DNA of 64,000 nt from Sciurus carolinensis (GCF_902686445.1 NC_062232.1:73301440-73365439); one strand, 5' to 3'. Positions 12,477 through 21,842 are shown, counted from the first letter of the stretch. Notes: generated by a model from the letters alone, not told the origin. Numbers and translations: made by a program.

Positions 12477-12485
12477 AAAAAGTTG

Positions 12486-14890
12486 GTTCTTTGGAAAAAA
12501 TAAAAGTGATAAATCCTTAGCCTAGCTAATGAAGAAAAAGAGAAAAATGGCAAATTATTAAAATTTGTGATGAAAACAAATATCACTATGGAGACTACTG
12601 AAATGCAGACAATAATAAGAAATTATTTGAATATCTGTACTCCAATAAAATAGAAAACCATGAAGTCATTGACAAGTTTCTAGAGACATATGCACTACTT
12701 GCACTGAATCAGGAAGACATAGAAAAATTTGAAGAGATCAATTTCAAGCAATAAAACTAAAGATGTCATGAAAAGCCTACCAACAAAGAAAAGCCCAGGA
12801 CCAGATGGAATCTCAGCAAAGTTCTACTATACCTTCAAAGAAGAACTTATACCAATCCTCCTCAAATTATTCCATGAAATAGAAAAGTAGGGAGCACTTC
12901 CAAACTCATTCCATGAAGCAAGTATCATTCTGACACCAAAACCAGAAAAAGAAACATGAAGGAAGGAAAATTTTAGAGCAATATACCTGATGACCATAGT
13001 TGCAAAAATTCTTAATGAAATACTGGCAAGTCACATACAAAACATATTTAAAAGATAGTGCAGCATGATCAAATGGAGTTCAGCCCAGGGAAGCAAGGTT
13101 GGTTCAACATATGGAAATCAATAAACATGATTCATCACATCAACAATCTTAAAGACAAGAAGCACATGATCATCTCAATAGATGCAGAAAAAGCATTTGA
13201 CAAAATTCAGCATCTACTTATACTCAAAACACTAGTACAACCAGGGATAGTAGGAACATACCTCAACATTGTAAAACATATGTAAATTAAACACAAGGTC
13301 GACATCATTCTAAATGCAGAGAAATTGAAAATATTCCCCCTAAAAACTGGAACAAGACAGAGATGCCCTCTTTCACCATTTAATTTTAACATAGTCCTTG
13401 AATACCTAGCCATATTAAGTAGAAAAAAGCAAGCAATTAATGGATATGAATAGGAAAAGAAGAGTTCAAACTATCACTATTTGCCAATGACATGATTCTA
13501 TATTCAGAAGACTCAAAAACCTTCAACAGGAAGCTTCTATAATTTATAAACAAATTCATCATAGTAGCAGGTTGTAAAATTAACACTTGTAAATCAATTG
13601 CATTCCTATACACCAATGATGAATCAACTGAAAGTGAAATTAAGAAAACTATCCAATTCATGATAGCCTCAAAATCAAATGAAATGAAACACTTGTGAAT
13701 CAATCTAACAAAAGACTTGAAAGAAATGAAAACTATAGAACACAAAAGAAAGAAATTGAAGAAGGCCTTAGATGGTGGAAAGATCTCCCATCTCCTATGT
13801 TTTTTGATAGGCAGAATTAATTTTGTCAAAATGGCCAAATTACCAAAAGTGCTAAATTGATTTAATGAAATTCCTATTAAAATTCCAATGACATTCTCCA
13901 TATAAAATAGAAAAAGCAGTCATAAAATTCATTTGGAAAAATAACAGACCTAGAATAGTCAAAGAAATCCTTAGTGACTAAAGTGATGCAGGAAACATCA
14001 CAATAACATACCTTAAATAATACTACCATGCTAAAAAAAATGGCATGACATTGGCACAAAAACACACATATTCAATGAACAGAATAGAAGAAGCAAAATT
14101 GAGAATCAATAAATGGGGTGGTATCAAACTAAAAATCTTCACAGCAAGGTAAACAATCATGTGTGGGAAGCAAACCTATAGAATGTGAGAAAATCTTTGT
14201 AACCTACACCTCAGATAGAGCACTAATCTCCAGAATACACAAGGAACTAAAAAAAATTAATACCAAAAAACAACTCAATCAATAAATGGACAAAGGAACT
14301 GAACACACACTTACAGAAGACAAAATATGAATGGTCAACCAATATATGTAAAAAATTGTTCAACATTTCTAGCAATTAGAGAAATGCAAATCAAAACTAC
14401 TGTAAGATTTCATCTCACTCCAGTTAGAATGGCAATTATCAAGAGTACATGCAACAATAAATGTTGTTGAGGATGTGGAGAAAAAGGTACACTCATACTT
14501 TTCTGGTGGGAATGCAAATTGGTGCAACCACTCTGGAAAGAATTATGTAGATTCCTTGAAAACATGGAATGGAACCACCATTAGATTCAGTTATTTCACT
14601 CCTTGGCATGTACCCCAAATTCTTAAAATCAGCATATTACACTGACACAGCTACATCAATGTTCATAGAAGTTCAATTCACAATACCCAAGCTATGGAAC
14701 CAACATAGATGCCCTTCAGCAGATAAATGGATAAAAAAAGTCGTATTTATACACAGTGGAATATTATTCAGTCATAAAGAAGAATGAAATTATGTCATTT
14801 GCTGGTAATTGGAAGGGACTGGAGACTGTCATGCTAAGTGAAATAAACTAATCCCCCCAAAACCAAAGGCTAAAATTCTTTCTGATATGT
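12486..14890 (+). pseudogene. L1 copy B ORF2, 3' part (RT and C-terminus), decayed
   Basis: Continues the ORF2 interrupted at 10990. The RT domain has KSPGPDGISAKFYY near 12790 and an open piece at 13058-13285 ([23 protein letters not shown]). The catalytic box reads FAND at 13480-13491, with the first Asp replaced by Asn. A TGA at 13447-13449 replaces the CpG arginine codon of copy A. Downstream come the linker and C-terminal motifs LWNQHRCPSADKWIKK (about 14695). About 500 bp of the family's middle part is missing near 14075. Not functional. Confidence 0.87.
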
Positions 14891-15121
14891 GAATGCCAAT
14901 GCACAAGAAGGGGGGACCATACAAACTGAAGGTCATTGGATTACACAAAGTTGAAGGAGGGAATGTAGGGGAAATAAGAATAGGAAAGGCAGAAGAATGA
15001 ATAATAAAACTTTCCTCTGTTCATATGTGAATACATGACCAGTGAAACTCCACATCATGTACAACCTCAAGAATGGGATCCTAATTAGAAATTTTTTTAC
15101 TGCATGTATGTATAACATGTC
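14891..15121 (+). mobile_element. L1 copy B 3' UTR, part 1
   Basis: 3' UTR with the usual order: G-rich block (about 14908-14975), 'TACATGACCAGTGAAACTCC', then 'GCATGTATGTATAACATGTC'. It is cut at 15127 by the retrovirus and resumes after 19973. The six bases AAAATA at 15122-15127 are the retroviral target duplicate. Confidence 0.8.
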
Positions 15122-15127
15122 AAAATA

Positions 15128-15577
15128 TGTTGGGACTAATGACATGTTAACTAACTCAGGCTGACTCCTTACTCCCTGGCGAGTGAGCTAGATCAAGACC
15201 TCAAAGGCGGTTCCAAAAGTTAATGATGATAAATCGGACCACCGTCAGGGATTGGTTAACAATAGTTCCACAAACGTGATCAGCTCGTGCTTGCCATATA
15301 GTCCAATGGGACTCTTGCCTGCATGAACCCCCCCTGCCTTGCTGACCTTTAAACTGATTGGTTCCTGCCTAGCCCCCACCCTACATAAAAGCTGTGTGAC
15401 TTCCTCAACAAACGAGTTCCTGCTGTGACGGGTCTCCCTGACACGTCTGATTGTCCTCCGCTGGGAGGGCTGGGAGCGGGCAGTCAGTCGCCCTACCTAT
15501 CCCGGTCTGACCTTGTTGGGGAGGGTCCCCTTCCCTTGTCACTGGTCAAGAAGGGCAAGGGGCTTAAGACCCTTACA
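15128..15577 (+). repeat. ERV 5' LTR
   Basis: Starts TGTTGGGAC and ends TTACA just before the primer-binding site, 450 bp. It has a CCAAT box at 15303-15307 and a TATA-like CATAAAAG at 15384-15391. The polyadenylation signal position reads AACAAA (15407-15412), whereas the 3' LTR has AATAAA. I count about 30 substitutions and three 1-bp indels against the 3' LTR, roughly 6-7% divergence. Many are C/T or G/A changes at CpG sites. Confidence 0.93.
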
Positions 15578-15579
15578 TC

Positions 15580-15597
15580 TGGTGCCCAACATGGAGC
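15580..15597 (+). promoter_or_regulatory. Primer-binding site, tRNA-Lys1,2-like
   Basis: TGGTGCCCAACATGGAGC begins 2 bp after the 5' LTR. It differs from the expected complement of tRNA-Lys1,2 at three positions, all C-to-T or G-to-A type changes. Type-D simian retroviruses use this primer, which supports the beta/type-D assignment. A different primer cannot be fully excluded because of the three changes. Confidence 0.75.
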
Positions 15598-15680
15598 CCC
15601 TCAAGGCTGAACTGCAGCCAAAGCAAAGGGGCAGTTTTGAAACCGAAAGTACGGGCAGATTGGGCCAAGGGAGTTCCGAG

Positions 15681-15686
15681 GTAAGA
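15681..15686 (+). promoter_or_regulatory. Leader splice donor
   Basis: CCGAG followed by GTAAGA matches the donor consensus well and lies between the primer-binding site and the gag ATG at 15700. This is the usual place for the donor of spliced env RNA. Use is inferred. Confidence 0.55.
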
Positions 15687-15699
15687 CATCCCTGAAAAG

Positions 15700-16307
15700 A
15701 TGGGGCAAACACACACCACACATGGTGACCCTGCGCTCTCAGCTCTTAGACTCATGCTGAAGAGTAGGGGCCTTGAGTGGTCTGATACACAGGCAGAAAA
15801 AGCCTGGAACACCTTTACTCGGGTGGCCCCTTGGCTTCCTTCCACTAATCTTTTTGACTGGTCCACATGGGATCGTGTAGAACAACTTGTTAAGAAGAGG
15901 GAAATCAATTTAGGGGAGGGTCCTCCATTAGGAGTCTGCCCTACATTATCCGCCCTTAAGGCCTGCTTCTCTCCAGGACCTCCCAAAGGGGGCTCCAAGT
16001 TTCTCCCCAAAGAGCTGCCACCTAAGAACCGCCGGCTCCTCCCATTGCATCTCCTTCCAGAAACATGCCACATAGTAAACAACCTTGGGAGACCTTTAAT
16101 GAGGAGCTCAATCCATCTCCATCTGCTCCTCCCAAGGTTGAGGAACCACGAGGGCAGCCAGCCTCTACACATAGGGAGGGCTCACTACCGCCCTGGGGAG
16201 GCTCATTACTGCCATCTTGTATTCTGGGGTCATATCAGACCTCCAATGAAAGTCGTCACCCTCCTCCTTCCAGATGGCGGGAAATCTTCTTGGTGACCAT
16301 TTTATGA
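15700..16307 (+). pseudogene. gag: ERV gag, matrix region with frameshift
   Basis: The ATG at 15700 opens MGQTHTTHGD; glycine at position 2 fits an N-myristoylated matrix protein. Tryptophan-containing stretches follow (GLEWSDTQAEKAWNTF, FDWSTWDRVEQLV), as in beta/type-D matrix domains. This frame runs to 16296, but the last 80 residues look out of frame. From 16065 another frame shows ETFNEELNPSPSAPPKVEE, with a PSAP motif at 16119-16130, so a frameshift probably lies near 16040-16065. No capsid major homology region and no zinc knuckles are seen, so gag is truncated. Matrix and PSAP normally direct assembly and budding. Confidence 0.72.
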
Positions 16308-16990
16308 TACTGGGCAAGAACTCACAGACTCTAACCTCCCCCCTCCCTGTATGGCCTTCCTGGTAAATGTTAAAAAGTTAGTTTGGGAAGGAATGACTAC
16401 CGATCACAAATCGGCCTATGGAGAGATGAAAGATAGCTCCATGGGAAGGTGGATTGTGGCTACGAAAGATATTGGCACACAGCTTCCACAAGCGAGCGGG
16501 CAGATGGAAAGGGATTCCTTATCTTCAAGTCTCTTCTTTCTTGCGCTTCTCTGCTCTTCCTTCAAATGCCTCCTTCTTCTCCCTCTCTTAATTCCTCCTC
16601 CTCCTCCAACTTCGCCCACCCAGCCACCTAGTCCTCCTGCCATGAGGTCCCACATACGCCGGTGTGGAGGGAGTAACCAGCCCAACCAGTGACATGTCCT
16701 AGTAACGAGTATGATATAGTAGCCCCAGTCCCCACAAGTATTGGGAGATAATTGTTTCACTATTTTCTGCGTCCAAACCTGAATTGATTACTAACCAGGA
16801 ATAAGGGTTAAAATGCCCTAGGCATCAAGTTTCTGCTAGAACATTTTGGGCCCTTTCAGATCCAGATCTCAGTCAAGGCTTACATTGAAATGTAAATAGA
16901 GAAAGCCTGAAGGCTCAGTAGGAGACCAGTCTCAAACCCAAAAAAGAAAAAAAGAGCAAAAAGTCTTACCTGATGGTGCTTTACTAAAGT
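16308..16990 (+). pseudogene. ERV internal region, unrecognised, possible gag remnant
   Basis: A 113-residue ORF at 16351-16692 opens MAFLVNVKKLVWEGMTTDHK and turns into a low-complexity Leu/Pro/Ser stretch. A second frame here is also Ser/Pro rich. I see no capsid, nucleocapsid, protease or dUTPase motif. The base composition still resembles the gag side (GC-rich) and changes to A/T-rich after about 16760. It may be degraded gag beyond the matrix, but I cannot prove it. Confidence 0.4.
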
Positions 16991-18640
16991 AATTAACGGT
17001 CGGTCGTATAATTTTTCCAGGACTCTTGTTTTTTTTTTTTTAATTCTACATATTTTTTGAGTTCATGACTTTTTTGATCATTTCTTTTTTTTTCTTTTAT
17101 TCAACTAGAGTTTTTGAACATCTGTTACATTGCAATGGAGATTCACCTATAAAGTTTCAAGGCCTTTGATTTTGTGTTATGTATATTTTGTGCTGTCTGT
17201 ATCAAAACTGAGCACTCCTAAAATTAAAATTTAAAAATGGATCCAAATACTTAATTCATGTGATTTCAAAAGGTTCAATTTAAATTGGGTAAACTAATAG
17301 AAGTAAAATGTCTTCAAAATACTTGCAAGTCTCTAGGTGGTCAAATAATAAAATGTTGATGTTAATAAATGTCTAACATCAATTTTCTAGGACTTTCCTT
17401 CAACAAGAAAAAGATGGCAAATACTGTTCAGGACACTTGTCTAATATCTTGTTGTTTTTTTTTTTTTTAAGAAAATAAGTGAATTAGAGTTGACATGCAT
17501 GGGATTACTCAAATGTGTTTGTAGAGAAAATTGTTTTGTGTCATCACTAAACTAAAAACAAGGTTACTAAGAGTTATGTCCTAACAGGTACAATTCTATA
17601 CACAAAGGGTTCTAAAAGTTTCAACTGTGTTTCAATTATAGTACTATAAATAACAAAATATTTAATCTTGTTAAAATAAAGTAATTTATCTAAATTCAGA
17701 AATTTCATAAGAGTTGTTTCAGAATGTGAACAAAAAGGGGTCAACAGGAAAGAGAAAATAAAAGGTTCTGGGTATGGAAATATATTTAGTAAAAAGGAAA
17801 AGGAAATGTTTCTGGGTAAGAAAGTGCTTGTGTGATGAAATGAAATGAGGGTCTAAGTAAGTGCTAAGAAAGTCTATGTAAGTAAAGGGCAAATTTCAAC
17901 AAGTTTGCATGTAACTAAGTTGGTTGTATGTATGTGACACAGTTAAAGCTATTTAAGGTTTTTGTCCTAAGGTGAAATACTAATGTTCTGATATAAACCA
18001 AAGTTTAATCTATATGGTTAAATGACAAGGATTTCTTAGAAACACTAATTTACTCTTAACTTTGTGTCTATTAAGTTTTATTCTTTAGAACAATTAGTCT
18101 TAAAAATTGGGGTTTATACAATTATGGTTAAGCAACTGTTAGAGTATTGTACTATGTTAGAGTCTAAATTTTTCTTTAAAAACAAAATTTGGTAATATAA
18201 AAGTGTCAAGGTAATTGTGAAATGGTCACTCTTTGTATGTTGAATGTGTTCATATTTTCCAGGTGTATAAGTTTTTAAAGCAGGGACTTTATCAAGCTGC
18301 TATTCTCCAAACTAAAACTTGTCTGTATTGGTAATTTTAAACTTAAAAAGAGTAAATTTTATTGGGGATTTATTTCTATCATTTAATGTTCTATTATAGG
18401 ACCTATCATCAATAGGGTATATGTAAAACTTGTTAATGTATTTCTGGAGGTTATTGAGAGCCTGATTTGTTTAAAGGTTAACATAAAAACATTTCGTCAC
18501 TTTGCCACACAAAAGAAAAGTTAAAAGCTCTCTCAGCATTTCTTTAATTCATGTTTAGATATGATGTTAAACTGTCAACTAATGTTCATGTAGACTCAGG
18601 AGTCAATATATGTAAACTGCTTAAAATGACATTTAAGAAA
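16991..18640 (+). other. ERV internal A/T-rich non-coding segment
   Basis: About 1.65 kb between gag and env with no ORF of note on either strand and no motif of protease, RT, RNase H, integrase or surface envelope. It has T-runs (17029-17041, 17454-17468) and is far more A/T-rich than the LTRs and gag. A weak splice-acceptor-like site (TTTTCCAG) lies near 18255-18262. It takes the place of pro-pol and most of env, recalling non-coding cargo of defective elements such as mouse ETn or VL30. Its origin is unknown to me. Confidence 0.7.
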
Positions 18641-18647
18641 GAGTGTA

Positions 18648-19090
18648 ATGCACAGTAGCAAAAATGTGACAACAGTGATTGAGATTGGCATCTTTCACCT
18701 CATGACTTTGGACAGTGGACTTCCTAGAGAGCTACACAGAGCTCCTAACCTTGTACTTTGCAGCTCTACCATCTTAGATCTACAGGCTCAACTTGATTCC
18801 TTGGTTGCTGTCGTCCTGCAAAATCGCCATGGTTTGGATCTTCTAACTGTGAAGGAAGGAGGACTTTGCCTGTTCCTTGGTGAAGAGTGCTGTTTCTACG
18901 TCAACCGCTCTGGCATTGTTCAAGATTAAATCAAAAACCTACAAGATCTGGAATGTCGTAGGAGTGAGCTCCACTCCAATTTCCTCTGGACTGGGGTTAC
19001 ACGGGTGGCTCCCCTACCTCCTCCTGCTTATGGGACCACTAATCACCATTATCTTTGTGTTCACCTTTGGGCCTTGCATAATCAATAATC
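18648..19090 (+). pseudogene. env: ERV env, transmembrane subunit remnant
   Basis: Envelope transmembrane subunit, which in an intact virus anchors the spike and drives membrane fusion. From 18816 the frame shows the conserved [11 protein letters not shown] heptad-linked segment, followed by a Cys at 18867-18869, six residues, and Cys-Cys at 18888-18893, the CX6CC motif of gamma and type-D envelopes. The first frame ends at a TAA (18927-18929). After a frameshift near 18995 another frame gives the hydrophobic anchor (WLPYLLLLMGPLITIIFVF, about 19002-19058). A further frame change precedes a tail with a YTAL motif near 19151. No surface subunit is recognisable. Not functional. Confidence 0.87.
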
Positions 19091-19267
19091 TTATCCATTA
19101 CTGAAAAGTCAGGCTAAGTCTGTGCAGCTAATGGTGGTCCGACAGCATTATACCGCCCTTCATGATGATGATTGGGAGCCCTATAGGATCATGGATCACT
19201 CTTATCAGGACACTGGGGTCTCTCTCCCTTAAGCCCTACTCCTCCTGAGGGGCCCGCCTGAAGTGCT

Positions 19268-19490
19268 AAGGTGGTAGTCAAAGACGGGTAAGATTCATGG
19301 GGAGCTCATACCAACCTAAGACAGGAAATGAGTGCTAGAGCCTCATTGTCCAATGATGGGTAAGAATGTTGCTCTGCCGTGGACAACCTAAGACAGGCAC
19401 ACCTTCAAGTAAGGCGGACCCCCAAACTGCTAAGGTGATGTTCCATGATGGGTAAGACCCTCCCAGGGGCAACCTAAGACAGACACACCC
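19268..19490 (+). promoter_or_regulatory. CTE-like RNA export element (two units plus a half-unit)
   Basis: Between env and the 3' LTR lie ordered pairs of boxes: GACGGGTAAGA (19283-19293) with CCTAAGACAGG (19315-19325); GATGGGTAAGA (19355-19365) with CCTAAGACAGG (19387-19397); and a third pair, GATGGGTAAGA (19447-19457) with CCTAAGACAGA (19473-19483). Two such pairs, in this order and spacing, form the internal loops of the constitutive transport element of type-D simian retroviruses, which binds the export factor NXF1 so that unspliced RNA leaves the nucleus. The location is also the same. Export activity here is inferred. Confidence 0.8.
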
Positions 19491-19500
19491 TTAATATAAA

Positions 19501-19516
19501 ACAAAAAAGGGGGATA
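19501..19516 (+). promoter_or_regulatory. Polypurine tract before the 3' LTR
   Basis: ACAAAAAAGGGGGATA lies directly before the TG of the 3' LTR, the expected primer for plus-strand DNA synthesis. Confidence 0.8.
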
Positions 19517-19967
19517 TGTTGGGACTAATGACATGTTAACTAACTCAGGCTGACTCCTTGCTCCCTGGCGAGTGAGCAAGATCAAGGCCTCAAAGGCGGT
19601 TTCAATAGTTAATGACGATAAATCAGACCACCATCAGGGATTGGTTAACAACAGTTCCGCGAACGTGATCAGTTCGTGCTTGCCATATAGTCCAATGGGA
19701 CTCCTGCCGGCATGAACCCCCCTGCCTTGCTGACCTTTAAACTGATTGGTTCCCACCTAGCCCCTGACCTACATAAAAGCTGTGCGACTTCCTCAATAAA
19801 CGAGTTCCTGCTGTGACGGGTCTCCCTGACGCGTCTGATTGTCCTCCGCTGGGAGGGCTGGGAGCGGGCGGTCAGTCGGCCCTACCTGTCCCAGTCTGAC
19901 CTTGTTGGGGAGTGTCCCCTTCCCTTGTCGCTGGTCGAGAAGGGCAAGGGGGCTTAAGACCCCGACA
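19517..19967 (+). repeat. ERV 3' LTR
   Basis: 451 bp, starts TGTTGGGAC and ends CGACA. TATA-like ACATAAAAGC is at 19771-19780 and the AATAAA signal at 19795-19800. It keeps several CpGs that the 5' LTR has lost. It is followed at once by the target duplicate AAAATA. Confidence 0.93.
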
Positions 19968-19973
19968 AAAATA

Positions 19974-19983
19974 CACTTTACTG

Positions 19984-20022
<39 letters not shown>

Positions 20023-20046
20023 CAAATAAAAAATGAAATATAAAAT
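19974..20046 (+). mobile_element. L1 copy B 3' tail, part 2, with (TA)n
   Basis: After the retroviral duplicate the sequence reads CACTTTACTGTCAT, a (TA)n expansion at 19986-20019, then GAACAAATAAAAAATGAAAT. This matches the end of the L1 at about 50685-50745 (GCATTCTACTGCCATGTATA ... GAACAAATAAAAAT). It is the displaced end of copy B. Confidence 0.75.
19986..20019. repeat. (TA)n microsatellite
   Basis: Seventeen AT units inside the displaced 3' tail of L1 copy B, at the position of CATGTATA in related L1 ends. Confidence 0.95.
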
Positions 20047-21374
20047 GAGTATACACCGTGCCAAATTTTACCTATGAAAATCTATTTATAGTTCACTTCC
20101 TGAAATATATAACCTTTCATATCATGAATGAATGATACATGATATAAACTTATACAAACCCTATAAACCTTAGTGGAAATAAAAATATTTTCCATATTCA
20201 AATACTTGTGAATGCCATAAGTGAAACGATGCACTTTATCCAGGGGTTACACATACATTACTCAAGACAATTTATCTATTACTCCAAATACTGTGTAATT
20301 GTGTACTTCTTCTCTAATCAGGTCATTCAATATGAACTGAACTCACCTAAAAAACCCTAAAATTAATATATAACACTAGTTCAGAGAAGACAATGTTAAA
20401 ACTACATGCAAACTCCAAATTGTTAGTAATGACTATCTGAAATTTTCACTGGAATCAAGGTAAGAAAAACACTTTTATTTCAGTGAAGTAAAGGGTAGTG
20501 ACTGAATAATAATATGTTAATTATGTAAAATTTACTATGGTATGTACTATGGATTTACTGGCCCTGTATTCAAAAGTAGTATATATGACCCAATGTGTTG
20601 ACACAAATTTGTTACAGACTATACTTTTACCTGGGTGTCACTTCTTGCTCAAAAATTTTTCTATATTTAAAATCAATAGCAAGTTATCATGCTAACAGTT
20701 TTGTTATCACAAAATCATAATATTTAGGTAGATAATCACTATAAAATGGGAAACCAGAATTGATTTGATATATCACCAAGTAAATTTACACTTTTGAGTT
20801 TCTAACTCTAAAATCATAGTTTTATTATTTCTATTGGAACCTTCTCTCAATTTCCTACATGATTTGTTACTACTTCATGCTATAAGTAAATATTTTTAGT
20901 TTGTCTCCTTTATTAATCTGGTTGCCCTGCTTTTCTTATTCCTATTTTCTGTTGTTCAGTTAAATATAAATTTAAAACACAAATGCCAAGAAGCCATGAG
21001 TTAACATAATGATTAAACTTATTGTGTAATACAATGAGTACTAAATTTTTTCTATTACATTAAGATAGCTCCTGCTTATATTATCTTGCCACATTTTTGA
21101 ATATTAGTTTAAGGGCCACTGGGTCATATATAGTCAATAATCCATTTTGTGGCCATATTCTTAATCTTTTAATTTAAATACACAATTACATTTACTTATT
21201 AAGAATTTAGCTATCTCCACAGGATCACTATAATCAGGACAATCTCAGGTGCAATGTTCTTGCTCCATCTTTCACAGAAAAAATTGAGCTGTGAGGGATG
21301 GACTGTAGTAACTCTCCCAATTAGTTGTAGGAAAAGAGAGTTAAATTTTTGGTTGTCTTTTTAAACTGCATTTA
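20047..21374. other. No feature seen
   Basis: A/T-rich DNA without a gene-like ORF and with no repeat I recognise. Confidence 0.5.
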
Positions 21375-21429
21375 AGCAGGGCATGGTGGTACAAACCTAC
21401 AATCCCAGTAATTCAGGAGTGTGGGAAGT
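21375..21429 (+). mobile_element. B1-like SINE head fragment
   Basis: GCAGGGCATGGTGGTACAAA and the following AATCCCAG are the 7SL-derived head of a B1-type SINE, cut off where a candidate LTR begins. Confidence 0.6.
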
Positions 21430-21435
21430 CATCCA

Positions 21436-21836
21436 TGTTTAGCAGAATCAGACTTGGCTGAGTCATGGGATACAGAGGTCTGACTCCAGGAACTGGCAGT
21501 CATGGGAGACTGTTTCAGACAGCCAGGGAGTAGGTGGCCCTGTTCAGAGGGGGCTCAGCCCTGAGGATATGCTAATTGTCTAAACAAATGGCTTCCCTAA
21601 CTCCAGTCCTATTCCTCACAGAAGAAGCCCCTCCTGATCTTGGTCCCTTTATCTATGCAAATATAAATAAAGGGAAGGTGGGCTTCTCAATCTTGTTTGA
21701 GGCCAGATCTGGTATGGCATGATCTACCACACCCCCTTCCATTTGAAGAGTATTGGCTCTTGTGTTTATTGATTAGATAAGTTTATTAGTAATGAATTTA
21801 TAATCAGCACCATCCTCTGACAGAAATTTCTTCCCT
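21436..21836 (+). mobile_element. Candidate solo LTR between SINE pieces
   Basis: About 400 bp beginning TGTTTAGCAG. It has a TATA box overlapping a polyadenylation signal (TATAAATAAAG near 21664), followed by a T/G-rich 3' part. CATCCA occurs on both sides (21430-21435 and about 21837-21842), fitting a 6-bp target duplication. The right end does not finish in the usual CA, so the boundary is uncertain. The family is unknown to me. Confidence 0.45.
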
Positions 21837-21842
21837 CATCCA

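Larger units (their letters stand above)
10981..12485 (-). mobile_element. Nested 5'-inverted L1 (copy C) with target duplication
   Basis: An L1 inserted into ORF2 of copy B. The element runs on the minus strand: a T-rich tail and 3' UTR begin at 10991, with sense L1 up to about 11938. The remainder (11939-12476) is an inverted L1 piece. The two pieces are neighbours in L1 (equivalent to copy A about 5645 to the end, and about 5090-5625). Flanking duplicates are G-A(n)-GTTG at 10979-10990 and 12476-12485, differing only in A-run length. This is the twin-priming signature. Confidence 0.88.
15122..19973 (+). mobile_element. Type-D-like endogenous retrovirus, non-autonomous provirus
   Basis: A complete LTR-internal-LTR provirus flanked by AAAATA on both sides (15122-15127 and 19968-19973), a 6-bp duplication typical of class II (beta-like) retroviruses. 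Order: 5' LTR, Lys-type primer-binding site, splice donor, partial gag, long non-coding stretch, broken transmembrane envelope, CTE-like repeat, polypurine tract, 3' LTR. No protease, reverse transcriptase (no YxDD box) or integrase was found. The internal region is about 3.9 kb, roughly half of a coding type-D virus. Its mobility would have depended on proteins from another virus (inference). Confidence 0.92.

Noticed and set aside
15128..15577. Short plus-strand ORFs in the LTRs (15425-15610, 19839-20021)
   Set aside because: Present in the R-U5 region of both LTRs but with diverging ends and no known domain; regulatory LTR sequence explains them.
16351..16692. 113-residue ORF inside the ERV as a possible capsid
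   Set aside because: No major homology region or other capsid motif; the second half is low-complexity Leu/Pro/Ser. Kept only as an unrecognised remnant.
18877..19104. Separate gene with one membrane helix
   Set aside because: It is the shifted frame of the same env transmembrane subunit, carrying its membrane anchor.
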